Assembly (NCBI GenBank): GCA_938092015.1
Contig: CALKOT010000006.1
Coordinates: 1-64,000, forward strand
DNA from: an uncultured Paracoccaceae bacterium
GTDB taxonomy: Bacteria > Pseudomonadota > Alphaproteobacteria > Rhodobacterales > Rhodobacteraceae
Direction of reading: 5' to 3'
DNA: 64,000 nt
The translations under genes were made by a program, and so were the position numbers. Under the pieces are notes generated by a model. The model saw only the letters and a list, made by a program, of their open reading frames with translations, was not told where the DNA came from and searched no databases. The first letter of the stretch is position 1. Each line of letters opens with the position of its first letter. Positions 56,267 through 64,000 of this stretch are shown here, in pieces.

Positions 56267-58678
56267 ATGACAGACAAAAGCGCCGACATGACGACGCTGC
56301 CGGTGTTGCCGCTGCGCGACATCGTAGTTTTCCCCCACATGATTGTTCCCCTTTTTGTCGGACGCGAAAAATCGGTCCGCGCGCTGGAAAGCGTTATGAA
56401 AGAGGACAAGGCCATTCTGTTGGCCAGCCAACGCGATCCTTCGGATGACGATCCTGCCCCTGAGGACGTATACGAGGTCGGCGCGATCGCGAATGTTCTG
56501 CAATTGCTGAAACTGCCCGACGGCACAGTGAAAGTGTTGGTCGAAGGCAAGTCGCGCGCGAAGATCGAGGCTTATACGGGCCGGGAAGAGTACTTTGAGG
56601 CGCACGCAACTGTTCTGACGGAAACGCAAACCAATCCTGACGCCATCGAGGCGCTCAGCCGCAATATCTCGGATGAGTTCGAGAAGTATGTGAAGCTAAA
56701 CAAGAATGTGCCGCAAGAAGCCGTCGGCACGGTCAGCCAGATTCAGGACCCGACCAAGCTGGCTGATACGATTGCTGGCCACCTGGGCGTCAAACTGTCT
56801 GAAAAGCAGTCTCTGCTTGAGATGGTCGACGTGGGCGAGCGGTTAGAGCGGATCTATGGTTTGATGCAGGGCGAAATTTCCGTCCTTCAGGTCGAGAAAA
56901 AGATCAAGACGCGCGTGAAATCTCAGATGGAGAGGACGCAGCGCGAATATTACCTGAATGAGCAGATGAAGGCCATTCAGAAGGAACTTGGCGAAGGTGA
57001 AGAGGGTGGCGACGAAACCGCTGAGCTGGAAGCCAGGATCAAGGAAACCAAGCTGTCGAAAGAAGCCGATGAAAAGGCGTTGGCTGAGCTGAAAAAGCTT
57101 CGCCAGATGAGCCCGATGTCCGCTGAAGCGACCGTTGTGCGCAATTACCTCGACTGGATGCTGTCGATCCCGTGGGGCAAAAAATCGCGCGTGAAGAAAG
57201 ATCTGAACAGGGCCGAAGAAATCCTTGATGCCGATCACTACGGGCTTGAGAAGGTCAAGGAACGCATGGTGGAATACCTTGCGGTTCAGCAGCGTTCCGC
57301 CAAGCTGAAAGGCCCAATTCTATGCCTTGTCGGCCCTCCCGGCGTTGGCAAAACCTCGCTCGGTAAATCCGTGGCGAAGGCGACGGGGCGTGAGTTCATC
57401 CGTATTTCCCTTGGCGGTGTGCGCGACGAATCTGAGATTCGTGGTCACCGGCGGACGTATATTGGATCGATGCCCGGCAAGATCATTCAGTCGATGAAGA
57501 AAGCGAAAACGACTAATCCGCTTATTCTTCTCGATGAGATTGATAAGATGGGCCAGGATTTCCGGGGCGACCCAGCCTCAGCGATGCTTGAAGTTCTGGA
57601 TCCCGAACAGAATGCGACCTTCGTCGATCACTATATGGAGGTCGAATATGACCTTTCGAACGTGATGTTCCTGACCACGGCGAACTCATACAACATGCCG
57701 CGTCCTTTGCTGGACCGGATGGAGATAATCTCGCTGTCTGGCTACACTGAGGATGAAAAGGTTGAGATCGCTAAGCGCCATCTGCTCGAAAAACAGATGA
57801 AGGGCCACGGCCTGAAGGTTGGCGAGTTTGAACTGACGGAAGAAGCGTTGACCGAAATTGTACGGCACTACACCCGTGAGGCTGGTGTGCGTAACATGGA
57901 ACGTGAAATCGCCAAGCTTTGCCGCAAGGCTGTGACGCTGATCGTCAAGGGCGCTGAAACCCCTGTCGTCGTAACGCCTGAAAAGCTGGAAGACATGCTG
58001 GGCGTCAAGCGCTTCAAGTACGGTCTGGCCGAAGAACAGGATCAGGTTGGCGTTGTCACTGGTTTGGCCTGGACTGAGGTTGGCGGCGATCTTCTGTCCA
58101 TTGAATCGCTCAAGTTGCCTGGCAAAGGTCGGATGAAAACGACCGGGAAACTGGGCGATGTGATGAAAGAATCGATTGATGCGGCGTCGTCCTATGTTCG
58201 CAGCCAGTCGGTTAGCCTTGGTGTGAAGCCACCTGAGTTCGAAAAGATCGACATTCACGTCCACGTACCAGAGGGCGCCACGCCAAAAGATGGTCCGTCA
58301 GCGGGAATCGGGATGGTCACATCTATCGTCTCGATGCTTACGGATATTCCGGTGCGCCGTGATGTCGCGATGACTGGTGAGGTCACATTGCGCGGCAACG
58401 TTTTGCCGATTGGCGGCTTAAAGGAAAAACTGCTCGCGGCCCTCAGAGGTGGGATCAAGACGGTTCTGATTCCCAAGGATAACGTGAAAGATCTGCCTGA
58501 AATCCCTGACAACGTGAAGAACGGGTTGGAGATTATTCCGGTAGAGGCTGTCAGCGAGGTCTTGAAAATAGCCCTTGTACGTCAACCTGAGGCGATTGAA
58601 TGGGACCCCGAAGCGGAAGAAGCAGCGCTGGCTGCGAAACAAGCAGCGGCCGCAATTGCTTCACAGGCAGCGCACTAA
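56267..58678 (+). CDS. lon: ATP-dependent protease Lon
   Basis: An 803-residue protease. N-terminal LonN domain (TLPVLPLRDIVVFPHMIVPL), AAA+ module with Walker A LVGPPGVGKTSLGKSVA and Walker B PLILLDEIDKMGQDF, and C-terminal serine-lysine protease domain with the catalytic Ser in KDGPSAGIGM and Lys in GGLKEKLLAALRGG. ATG 56267 follows AAAGAGAG; upstream in-frame sequence is not homologous. Normal length and complete. Confidence 0.98.
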   Translation: MTDKSADMTTLPVLPLRDIVVFPHMIVPLFVGREKSVRALESVMKEDKAILLASQRDPSDDDPAPEDVYEVGAIANVLQLLKLPDGTVKVLVEGKSRAKIEAYTGREEYFEAHATVLTETQTNPDAIEALSRNISDEFEKYVKLNKNVPQEAVGTVSQIQDPTKLADTIAGHLGVKLSEKQSLLEMVDVGERLERIYGLMQGEISVLQVEKKIKTRVKSQMERTQREYYLNEQMKAIQKELGEGEEGGDETAELEARIKETKLSKEADEKALAELKKLRQMSPMSAEATVVRNYLDWMLSIPWGKKSRVKKDLNRAEEILDADHYGLEKVKERMVEYLAVQQRSAKLKGPILCLVGPPGVGKTSLGKSVAKATGREFIRISLGGVRDESEIRGHRRTYIGSMPGKIIQSMKKAKTTNPLILLDEIDKMGQDFRGDPASAMLEVLDPEQNATFVDHYMEVEYDLSNVMFLTTANSYNMPRPLLDRMEIISLSGYTEDEKVEIAKRHLLEKQMKGHGLKVGEFELTEEALTEIVRHYTREAGVRNMEREIAKLCRKAVTLIVKGAETPVVVTPEKLEDMLGVKRFKYGLAEEQDQVGVVTGLAWTEVGGDLLSIESLKLPGKGRMKTTGKLGDVMKESIDAASSYVRSQSVSLGVKPPEFEKIDIHVHVPEGATPKDGPSAGIGMVTSIVSMLTDIPVRRDVAMTGEVTLRGNVLPIGGLKEKLLAALRGGIKTVLIPKDNVKDLPEIPDNVKNGLEIIPVEAVSEVLKIALVRQPEAIEWDPEAEEAALAAKQAAAAIASQAAH

Positions 58679-58749
58679 GGGCTTGCCAAACCCGATCAAT
58701 CGGATAAATGACGGGGGTCGATGCAAAGCACCGGCCCCTTGTTCTGAAA

Positions 58750-58826
58750 AGGGCGATTAGCTCAGTTGGTAGAGCGCCTCGTTTACACCGAGGATGTCGG
58801 GAGTTCGAGCCTCTCATCGCCCACCA
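58750..58826 (+). tRNA. tRNA-Val (anticodon TAC)
   Basis: Acceptor GGGCGAT pairs with ATCGCCC, CCA is encoded, the D arm is TAGCTCAGTTGGTAGAGC, and the anticodon loop TTTACAC gives TAC. T arm GGGAGTTCGAGCCTCTC. Confidence 0.97.
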
Positions 58827-58945
58827 GAACCCGGTACGACCAGTGCCGCTTTGGTGACACACCAAACCCCTACATTGCGACAATGAAGGACTGGCGCGAC
58901 GACGCTGTCCCCAGCTATGTCTAAGGCGTGATTGTAGGATACTCG

Positions 58946-59785
58946 ATGAAACGACCCGCTTTCGATATTGATCCAACAGAATTGCTGTTCAGCGGCGATC
59001 AAATGAAAGCGCTGGGTGAAGCTAATCACTCAACATATGTCTCAGGTGATCCTTATCCTTATATCGCGATCGACAATGCTTTTTCGGAAGAATTACTTTC
59101 AAAAGTTGCGGAAGAAACAGTTGATGTGAAAGGCGACGATGGGTCGTTCGAAGGCAAACACGAGGCCCTGAAAACGCAGAGCACTGCTGAACGTCTGCCC
59201 TTTTATTCGCGCAATTTCCTCTATGCCATGAATTCACGCCCATTTCTTCAGTTTCTTGAGCGCATGACCGGCATCAAGGGACTGATGCCCGATCCGTATT
59301 TTATCGGGGGCGGCCTGCATGAAACGAAAACCGGCGGGTAACTTAACATCCATGCAGATTTCAACCATCACGCAGCGCTCAATCTTGAGCGACGTCTGAA
59401 CATTCTGGTCTACCTGAATAAGGACTGGAAAGAGGAGTATGGCGGATCGTTTGAGATTTGGGATACGCCAATGAAAAAGCGCTTTGGCCAATGAGCGCCG
59501 GTTTTCAACCGGTTTGTCGCATTTTCAACCGCGTCAGACGCAATGCATGGAAATCCTGAACCGGTGAATCACCCTGATGGTCTGTCCAGGCGATCCCTGG
59601 CGCTCTATTATTATACAGCAACTTGGGACGACAGCCGCCAAAAACACTCGACCATCTTTAAGGGACGCCCTGGCACAAAAGACGCCTCTGGCCTGTCTGA
59701 CAAGTTTGACCGCATATTCGACGATATTTTGCCTCCAATCATAAATCGTCAGGTCAAAAAAGTGAGATATCGCTTGCTGAAGTGA
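58946..59785 (+). pseudogene. 2OG-Fe(II) oxygenase with in-frame TAA and TGA
   Basis: The frame starts MKRPAFDIDPTELLFSGDQM and runs to PYFIGGGLHETKTGG, then TAA at 59339-59341. It resumes in phase as LNIHADFNHHAALNLERRLN (with the iron-binding H-x-D in HAD) and ILVYLNKDWKEEYGGSFEIW. TGA at 59492-59494 follows KKRFGQ. The rest is APVFNRFVAFSTASDAMHGN (distal His in HGN) and SRRSLALYYYTATWD (2OG-binding Arg) to 59785. The layout is that of prolyl-4-hydroxylase-like 2OG oxygenases. The restored length is about 279 residues. The first stop removes all iron ligands. Confidence 0.88.
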
Positions 59786-59908
59786 TGCTTAAGGCCGGGT
59801 TCCGGCAGAACCTTCAAAAAAGCGGTTCTTACCCGCTTGACGCGCTCCGCGAGCCTCTCTAGAACCCCCTTCACACGCCAAGCGACGCATCGCGGGGCGG
59901 GAGCACAA

Positions 59909-59985
59909 GCGGTTGTAGCTCAGTTGGTTAGAGTGCCGGCCTGTCACGCCGGAGGTCGCGGGTTCGAGCCCCGTCAACCGCGCCA
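59909..59985 (+). tRNA. tRNA-Asp (anticodon GTC)
   Basis: Acceptor GCGGTTG with CAACCGC, encoded CCA, the D arm GTAGCTCAGTTGGTTAGAG, anticodon loop CTGTCAC giving GTC, and T arm CGGGTTCGAGCCCCG. Lies 48 bases upstream of the sulfotransferase-like cluster. Confidence 0.97.
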
Positions 59986-60032
59986 TTTCCCGGCAAAAGA
60001 GGGGACGCCGTAAATACGGCTTCGGTACTCTC

Positions 60033-61142
60033 ATGCGGATTATTCTTCACATAGGCGCTTGGAAAACAGGCAGTTCGGCGATCCAGCAGTTCATGGCTGT
60101 TTCCACAGAAGCATTGCGTGCGCACGGCGTCGCAGCGCCGGCAGATGCTATAAACGCGGATGGGCGCGGGCGTATCCTGAACAAACTGACCGGTTCTGAT
60201 GAAGAGGCTGCGGAAGTCACCGCTGAGATCGAGCAGCTTAGGGCCGAAGGCGTAGAAACGCTGGTTTTGTCCAATGAACATTACTGGCCTATGTCTGAGG
60301 TCAAGATCCAGACAATCGGTGCCCGGTTGAAGGCGCTTGCCGATACTGTGGAAGTTCTGATTTACGTGCGCCCGCAGGAAAAGATGTGGCGATCCCTTCA
60401 TTCTCAGCAGGCGAAGAAATTTCACGTAAAATCAGGCGCAGCGCTGTGGGGCACCGCAGACTTTCTGCCGCCAGTTTTTGCACAACGAGCCGTGCACTAT
60501 CACCAGACACTGCAATTGTTTGCGAATGTCTTTGGTCAGGACGCCATTTCGGTTCGTCTGTATGATCGCGCCTGTTTCGTCGGCAGGGATGTTGTTGCGG
60601 ACTTTCTGGCGTATCTTGGTCTCGACTGGATGCTGTTCGAACGCCAGAACCGCGACATCAACCGATCCGTCGGATGGAAGGGTGTCGCATTTGCGGTCTG
60701 GGTTGCGGATGAAGTTCATGACGCAATGCGCGCGCTCAATCCCGATAAGTTGGTCGGTAAAGTTTATATCCGAACAATTAAGCGGACCGCGGATATCTTT
60801 TCGGATGAAGACTGGATCGGCCGCGACGCCGACCCGTTGACCACCGAAGACAAGAAAGCGATCCGCGCGCACTACGAAGAAGACAACCAGCGCCTTTACC
60901 AGACGTATTTCCTTGGCGAAGACGTGTTTGGCGCACCGGATGAGGGCAGGGGCGATTCAGTTGACCCCAGCGCTATTCCCAACCGCGAAATGGTGGTTGC
61001 GAAACGCCGGTTCCAGAAGCTGGCGGAGCGGAAGGAATATGATATCACCGGGCTTGAGACACTGTTTGCACCACCGCGGCCGCGTCCGACTGCCCTTAAA
61101 CGCTTGTTGAATGCGCTGCCGTTTCGTGCGCAAAAATCCTGA
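60033..61142 (+). CDS. Sulfotransferase-like protein, tandem copy 1
   Basis: A 369-residue protein of a P-loop sulfotransferase-like family. The N-terminus MRIILHIGAWKTGSSAIQQF matches the PAPS 5'-phosphosulfate-binding loop. VLSNEHYWPM and VEVLIYVRPQEKMWRSLHSQ form the second cofactor region, with Arg and Ser as usual. WKGVAFAVWVADEV and IRAHYEEDNQRLYQTYFLGE follow in all three copies. It would sulfate or otherwise modify a surface glycan or lipid. The acceptor is unknown. First of three paralogues with gaps of 16-20 bases. Confidence 0.75.
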   Translation: MRIILHIGAWKTGSSAIQQFMAVSTEALRAHGVAAPADAINADGRGRILNKLTGSDEEAAEVTAEIEQLRAEGVETLVLSNEHYWPMSEVKIQTIGARLKALADTVEVLIYVRPQEKMWRSLHSQQAKKFHVKSGAALWGTADFLPPVFAQRAVHYHQTLQLFANVFGQDAISVRLYDRACFVGRDVVADFLAYLGLDWMLFERQNRDINRSVGWKGVAFAVWVADEVHDAMRALNPDKLVGKVYIRTIKRTADIFSDEDWIGRDADPLTTEDKKAIRAHYEEDNQRLYQTYFLGEDVFGAPDEGRGDSVDPSAIPNREMVVAKRRFQKLAERKEYDITGLETLFAPPRPRPTALKRLLNALPFRAQKS

Positions 61143-61162
61143 TCTAGAGTTCCGGCCCGAAA

Positions 61163-62266
61163 ATGCAGATCATTCTTCACATCGGAACGTGGAAAACCGG
61201 AAGCTCAGCCATTCAGCAATTCCTGGCGCGCAATGCGCAGTTGCTGGAAAAGCAGGACGTTTTCCTGCCGTCTATCGTGCAGCAGGAACTGGGCCATACA
61301 TTGCTTTTTCGGACCCTGCAGTCGAGCGGTGCCGACAAACAAAAGTTTCTGGAAGAGCTTGGCCGGATAAAACGCGACAGGCCGGACGCGCGCGTTATCG
61401 TCTCGTCTGAGCATTTTTGGCCGCTCTCAAGTGAGGAAATTGCCTCTCTTGCCGCTGCTTTGCACGACATCGCAGATGATGTGTGCGTTATCACCTATTT
61501 GCGACCGCAGGATGAAATGTGGGCGTCGATCTACGCCCAGCAGACCAAATTCTTCCGGGTGCGTCCTGATGCGCCGGTCTGGGGAACAGTGGATTTTGTG
61601 GCGCACCCTATTCTGGACTGGGCGCTATACTATCACAAATGTCTGTCCATGTTTGAGGCTGAGTTTGGCGAAGATGCAGTCACGCCGCGTCTGTATCGTC
61701 GCGAAAAGTTTTCTGAACAGGACGTGATTTTTGACTTTCTTGATTTCGCAGGGATTGATCGCGATCCAAAGTTTGACCGGTATGAGGGTGATACAAACCC
61801 GTCCTTTGGGTGGAAAAGCGTCGCAATGTCTCTTTGGTTTGTAAGCACGTGCTATCATGAGATCAGGGAAACGAATTCTTTGCCGGATATCCGGCGCGGA
61901 TTTCGCGCGGCGGTTGGCGATATGCATGCGCGCAAGAATGACGCCGATTGGCTGGGCAAGGCGCCCAATGTGTTAAGCGGGCAGGATCGCCGTGATATTC
62001 GCGAACACTACGCAACGGACAATCAGGCCCTGTTCCAACGCTATTTTGCCGGAGAAGATATCTTTGGCGCGCCAGAGGAAGGCCCAAAAACCTCACTCGA
62101 TTATACGGCTATTCCCGAAGCTGAGTTTAATCGGGTGCGCAAAAGGATGCTGAAACACTTTCGCAAAGGCAAACTGGACATGAGAGGCACGGAAGACATG
62201 TTCCGCTCATCTTCCCAGCTATCCTTTACAGGCGTTCGCAAGCTTTTTGCGACCAAAGCTGAATAA
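61163..62266 (+). CDS. Sulfotransferase-like protein, tandem copy 2
   Basis: A 367-residue paralogue: MQIILHIGTWKTGSSAIQQF, VIVSSEHFWPL, VCVITYLRPQDEMWASIYAQ with QTKFFRV, SFGWKSVAMSLWFVSTCYHE and IREHYATDNQALFQRYFAGE. The second cofactor region has RPQDEMWAS, as in copy 3. Same operon, 20 bases after copy 1. The shared motif spacing indicates duplication, while the divergent middles suggest different acceptors. Function is inferred from fold only. Confidence 0.75.
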   Translation: MQIILHIGTWKTGSSAIQQFLARNAQLLEKQDVFLPSIVQQELGHTLLFRTLQSSGADKQKFLEELGRIKRDRPDARVIVSSEHFWPLSSEEIASLAAALHDIADDVCVITYLRPQDEMWASIYAQQTKFFRVRPDAPVWGTVDFVAHPILDWALYYHKCLSMFEAEFGEDAVTPRLYRREKFSEQDVIFDFLDFAGIDRDPKFDRYEGDTNPSFGWKSVAMSLWFVSTCYHEIRETNSLPDIRRGFRAAVGDMHARKNDADWLGKAPNVLSGQDRRDIREHYATDNQALFQRYFAGEDIFGAPEEGPKTSLDYTAIPEAEFNRVRKRMLKHFRKGKLDMRGTEDMFRSSSQLSFTGVRKLFATKAE

Positions 62267-62282
62267 GCGAACGGATCGCACA

Positions 62283-63338
62283 GTGCGCATTTTCCTCCAT
62301 ACCGGGGTCTGGAAGACAGGCTCAACCGCGATACAGACCTTTCTCAGCAAGAATGCAGATGAATTGTTGAAAAGCGGTTACATGATCCCCGGTTACGCGC
62401 GGAACATGCGCGAATACAACCTTTTGTTCGAACGTCTGGTCGCCAGGGATGAAACTGGTATTCAAACGGTTTTCGAACAGCTGGCGAAGGATGTAAACGC
62501 CCATAATCCAAATGCGTTGATCATATCGTCGGAACACTTCTGGCATGCTCCCCCCGACGTGATTGAGCGGATCGCCACGATGCTGCGCCGGTATTCCGAT
62601 GATGTTCGCGTCATCGCTTACATCCGACCCCAGGATGACATGTGGGCGTCACTTTACGCCCAGCAGGCAAAATTCTTCAGGGTCCGCTCAACCCACAATA
62701 TTTGGGGGAATGGCGATTATATCGGCCCGGCCATTGCTGAAAATGCCATGTTCTATCATCGCTGTTTTTCTACCTATCAGCAGGTCTTTGGTGGCGATGC
62801 AATCAGCTTGAAGGTCTATGACCGAGCGGCCTTTCGGGGTGGGGATGTCGTTCAGAACTTCCTTGAATGGATTGGCATAGACGATAACGCAGGGTTCATT
62901 GCGTCTGAGCAGGATGAAAATTCATCCCTGGGGTGGAAGGGTGTTGCGCTGTCGATCTGGCTGGCGGATCGGCTGCATGCCGGTCTGGTTTCGTTTGAAG
63001 ATCAACAGGCAGCAGGTAAGGCGCTGAGATTTGCGATGCGAGATACAGGGCGCAAATTTGATGATCTTGGCTGGTACGGCAAAGCGCCCGAATGTTTTGG
63101 CCCTGAAGAGCGGTCGCGTATTCGCGCGCATTACGAAGAGGATACCAAGTCCCTCGCCGATACTTACTTCGATGGCGCATTTCCGTTCAAGGCGCCGTCG
63201 GACAGACCCGCCGATCCGTTTGACCTGACCCAGATTCCTGAGGGTGAGCTGGCCTTTGCAAAGCGTCGCCTGCAAAAGAGAATCGCGGCGACTTATCCTC
63301 TGTTTTCGCGCAATCGGTGGGTGTTACAATCGGTGTGA
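62283..63338 (+). CDS. Sulfotransferase-like protein, tandem copy 3
   Basis: A 351-residue paralogue with VRIFLHTGVWKTGSTAIQTF, LIISSEHFWHA, VRVIAYIRPQDDMWASLYAQ and QAKFFRV, SLGWKGVALSIWLADRLHAG and IRAHYEEDTKSLADTYFDGA. The frame is open to 62247, overlapping copy 2, but GTG at 62283 aligns exactly with the starts of copies 1 and 2 (MRIILHIG, MQIILHIG), so it is preferred. 16-base gap to copy 2. Next gene, nuoA, is 168 bases downstream. Confidence 0.75.
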   Translation: MRIFLHTGVWKTGSTAIQTFLSKNADELLKSGYMIPGYARNMREYNLLFERLVARDETGIQTVFEQLAKDVNAHNPNALIISSEHFWHAPPDVIERIATMLRRYSDDVRVIAYIRPQDDMWASLYAQQAKFFRVRSTHNIWGNGDYIGPAIAENAMFYHRCFSTYQQVFGGDAISLKVYDRAAFRGGDVVQNFLEWIGIDDNAGFIASEQDENSSLGWKGVALSIWLADRLHAGLVSFEDQQAAGKALRFAMRDTGRKFDDLGWYGKAPECFGPEERSRIRAHYEEDTKSLADTYFDGAFPFKAPSDRPADPFDLTQIPEGELAFAKRRLQKRIAATYPLFSRNRWVLQSV

Positions 63339-63506
63339 CTCGTCCCGCTCAGTATCAAGGGCGACCGCAGAGTTCATAGAAAGCTGAAAAGCCACCTTTT
63401 TTGCTCAGCGAATTCGTCGGGCTTTGTTGACCCTGTCAGAGCCGAGGGATAGAGAGACAAGACGAGCGAGGCGGCCTGCAAAGTAGGCTCACCGAGGAGG
63501 AACATC

Positions 63507-63872
63507 GTGGACGATCTGCTCAGAGAATACCTTCCAATTCTCATCTTCCTGGGTTTAGCCGTAGCTTTGGGTCTTGTGTTGATCATCGCTGCGCTGGTTC
63601 TGGCGGTTCGCCGGCCTGATCCTGAGAAGATCTCAGCCTACGAATGTGGCTTTAACGCTTTCGATGATGCGCGCATGAAATTTGACGTGCGATTTTATCT
63701 CGTCGCTATCCTGTTCATCATTTTCGACCTCGAGGTCGCCTTCCTGTTTCCATGGGCCGTTGCGTTCAAGGATATCGGGGCGTTCGGCTTTATCTCGATG
63801 CTGGTGTTCCTGGCGGTGCTGACGATTGGGTTCGCTTATGAGTGGAAAAAAGGAGCTCTGGAATGGGAGTAA
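63507..63872 (+). CDS. nuoA: NADH-quinone oxidoreductase subunit A
   Basis: NuoA is a membrane subunit of complex I near the quinone site. The 121-residue protein has three helices and the conserved loop [20 protein letters not shown] with its Cys, then [20 protein letters not shown]. The start is GTG with GAGGAGG eight bases before it. It begins the nuo operon; nuoB overlaps its end. Confidence 0.97.
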   Translation: MDDLLREYLPILIFLGLAVALGLVLIIAALVLAVRRPDPEKISAYECGFNAFDDARMKFDVRFYLVAILFIIFDLEVAFLFPWAVAFKDIGAFGFISMLVFLAVLTIGFAYEWKKGALEWE

Positions 63873-64000
63873 GTACCGGAGCGATGCAGGCAGGACCCGA
63901 CAAAGAAGTTGCGACCGCCGCCATTTCCGCTGAACTTGCCGACAAGGGCTATATCCTCACCAATGCTGAGGATCTCGTAGCTTGGGCGCGTACCGGGTCC
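63863..64000 (+). CDS. nuoB: NADH-quinone oxidoreductase subunit B, N-terminal part
   Basis: The frame from ATG 63863 reads [20 protein letters not shown], then [24 protein letters not shown], and is open at the window end. The DKGY(I/F)..T..EDL..WARTGS pattern is the segment just before the Cys-rich N2 cluster domain of NuoB. It overlaps nuoA by ten bases and has AAAGGAGC upstream. Truncated by the window. Confidence 0.9.
   Translation, partial: MGVSTGAMQAGPDKEVATAAISAELADKGYILTNAEDLVAWARTGS

Overview
The window looks like chromosomal DNA of an alphaproteobacterium of the order Rhodobacterales (Roseobacter-type). The grounds are protein families and gene orders typical of that group: secG beside pyrG, ilvC divergent from paired Lrp regulators, tig-clpP-clpX-lon next to tRNA genes, DUF2125 and DUF6524 proteins, an LdtR-type MarR regulator, and a moderately GC-rich composition. 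Species and close relatives cannot be named from sequence alone.

Layout. 1-140 is the 3' end of an IS3-type insertion sequence. 260-9725 holds small metabolic and transport genes (NIPSNAP, a queuosine-precursor transporter with a possible preQ1 riboswitch, arfB, an ImuA-like protein, a glycosyltransferase, an MFS transporter, RidA, a tautomerase-SnoaL fusion, PhyH, a DsbA-like isomerase, an SDR). 9887-15667 holds pyrG, secG, a FecR-like protein with a broken beta-barrel partner, and membrane proteins. 15774-24600 holds a broken P450, an acyl-CoA carboxyltransferase with its biotin carrier, ilvC with two Lrp regulators, a broken DUF2461 gene and a broken beta-helix/dihaem cytochrome pair. 24654-38611 is the most distinctive region. 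It has two divergent operons encoding a polyamine-type ABC importer, a TetR regulator, two trimethylamine-dehydrogenase-like flavoproteins (one with an extra C-terminal ferritin-like domain), a Rieske oxygenase, two FAD amine oxidases and a small unknown protein. I read it as a catabolic regulon for an N-methylated or polyamine-like cation. 38955-51404 is mixed accessory DNA. 51679-58826 is a protein quality-control block (tRNA-Leu, tig, clpP, clpX, lon, tRNA-Val). 58946-63338 has a broken 2OG-Fe(II) oxygenase, tRNA-Asp and three tandem sulfotransferase-like paralogues. nuoA and the start of nuoB close the window.

The most striking overall feature is gene decay. Thirteen genes are interrupted by in-frame stops (14 nonsense codons in ten genes: seven TAG, four TAA, three TGA) and/or single-base frameshifts (four genes), with family-like sequence continuing past every lesion and restored lengths that fit the families. 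All thirteen are accessory. Every housekeeping gene here (pyrG, secG, ilvC, tig, clpP, clpX, lon, nuoA, sdhE) is uninterrupted. TAG also ends intact genes, so stop-codon reassignment is unlikely. Recent relaxed selection is the simplest reading; local sequence error must be excluded, above all for the frameshifts in homopolymers.
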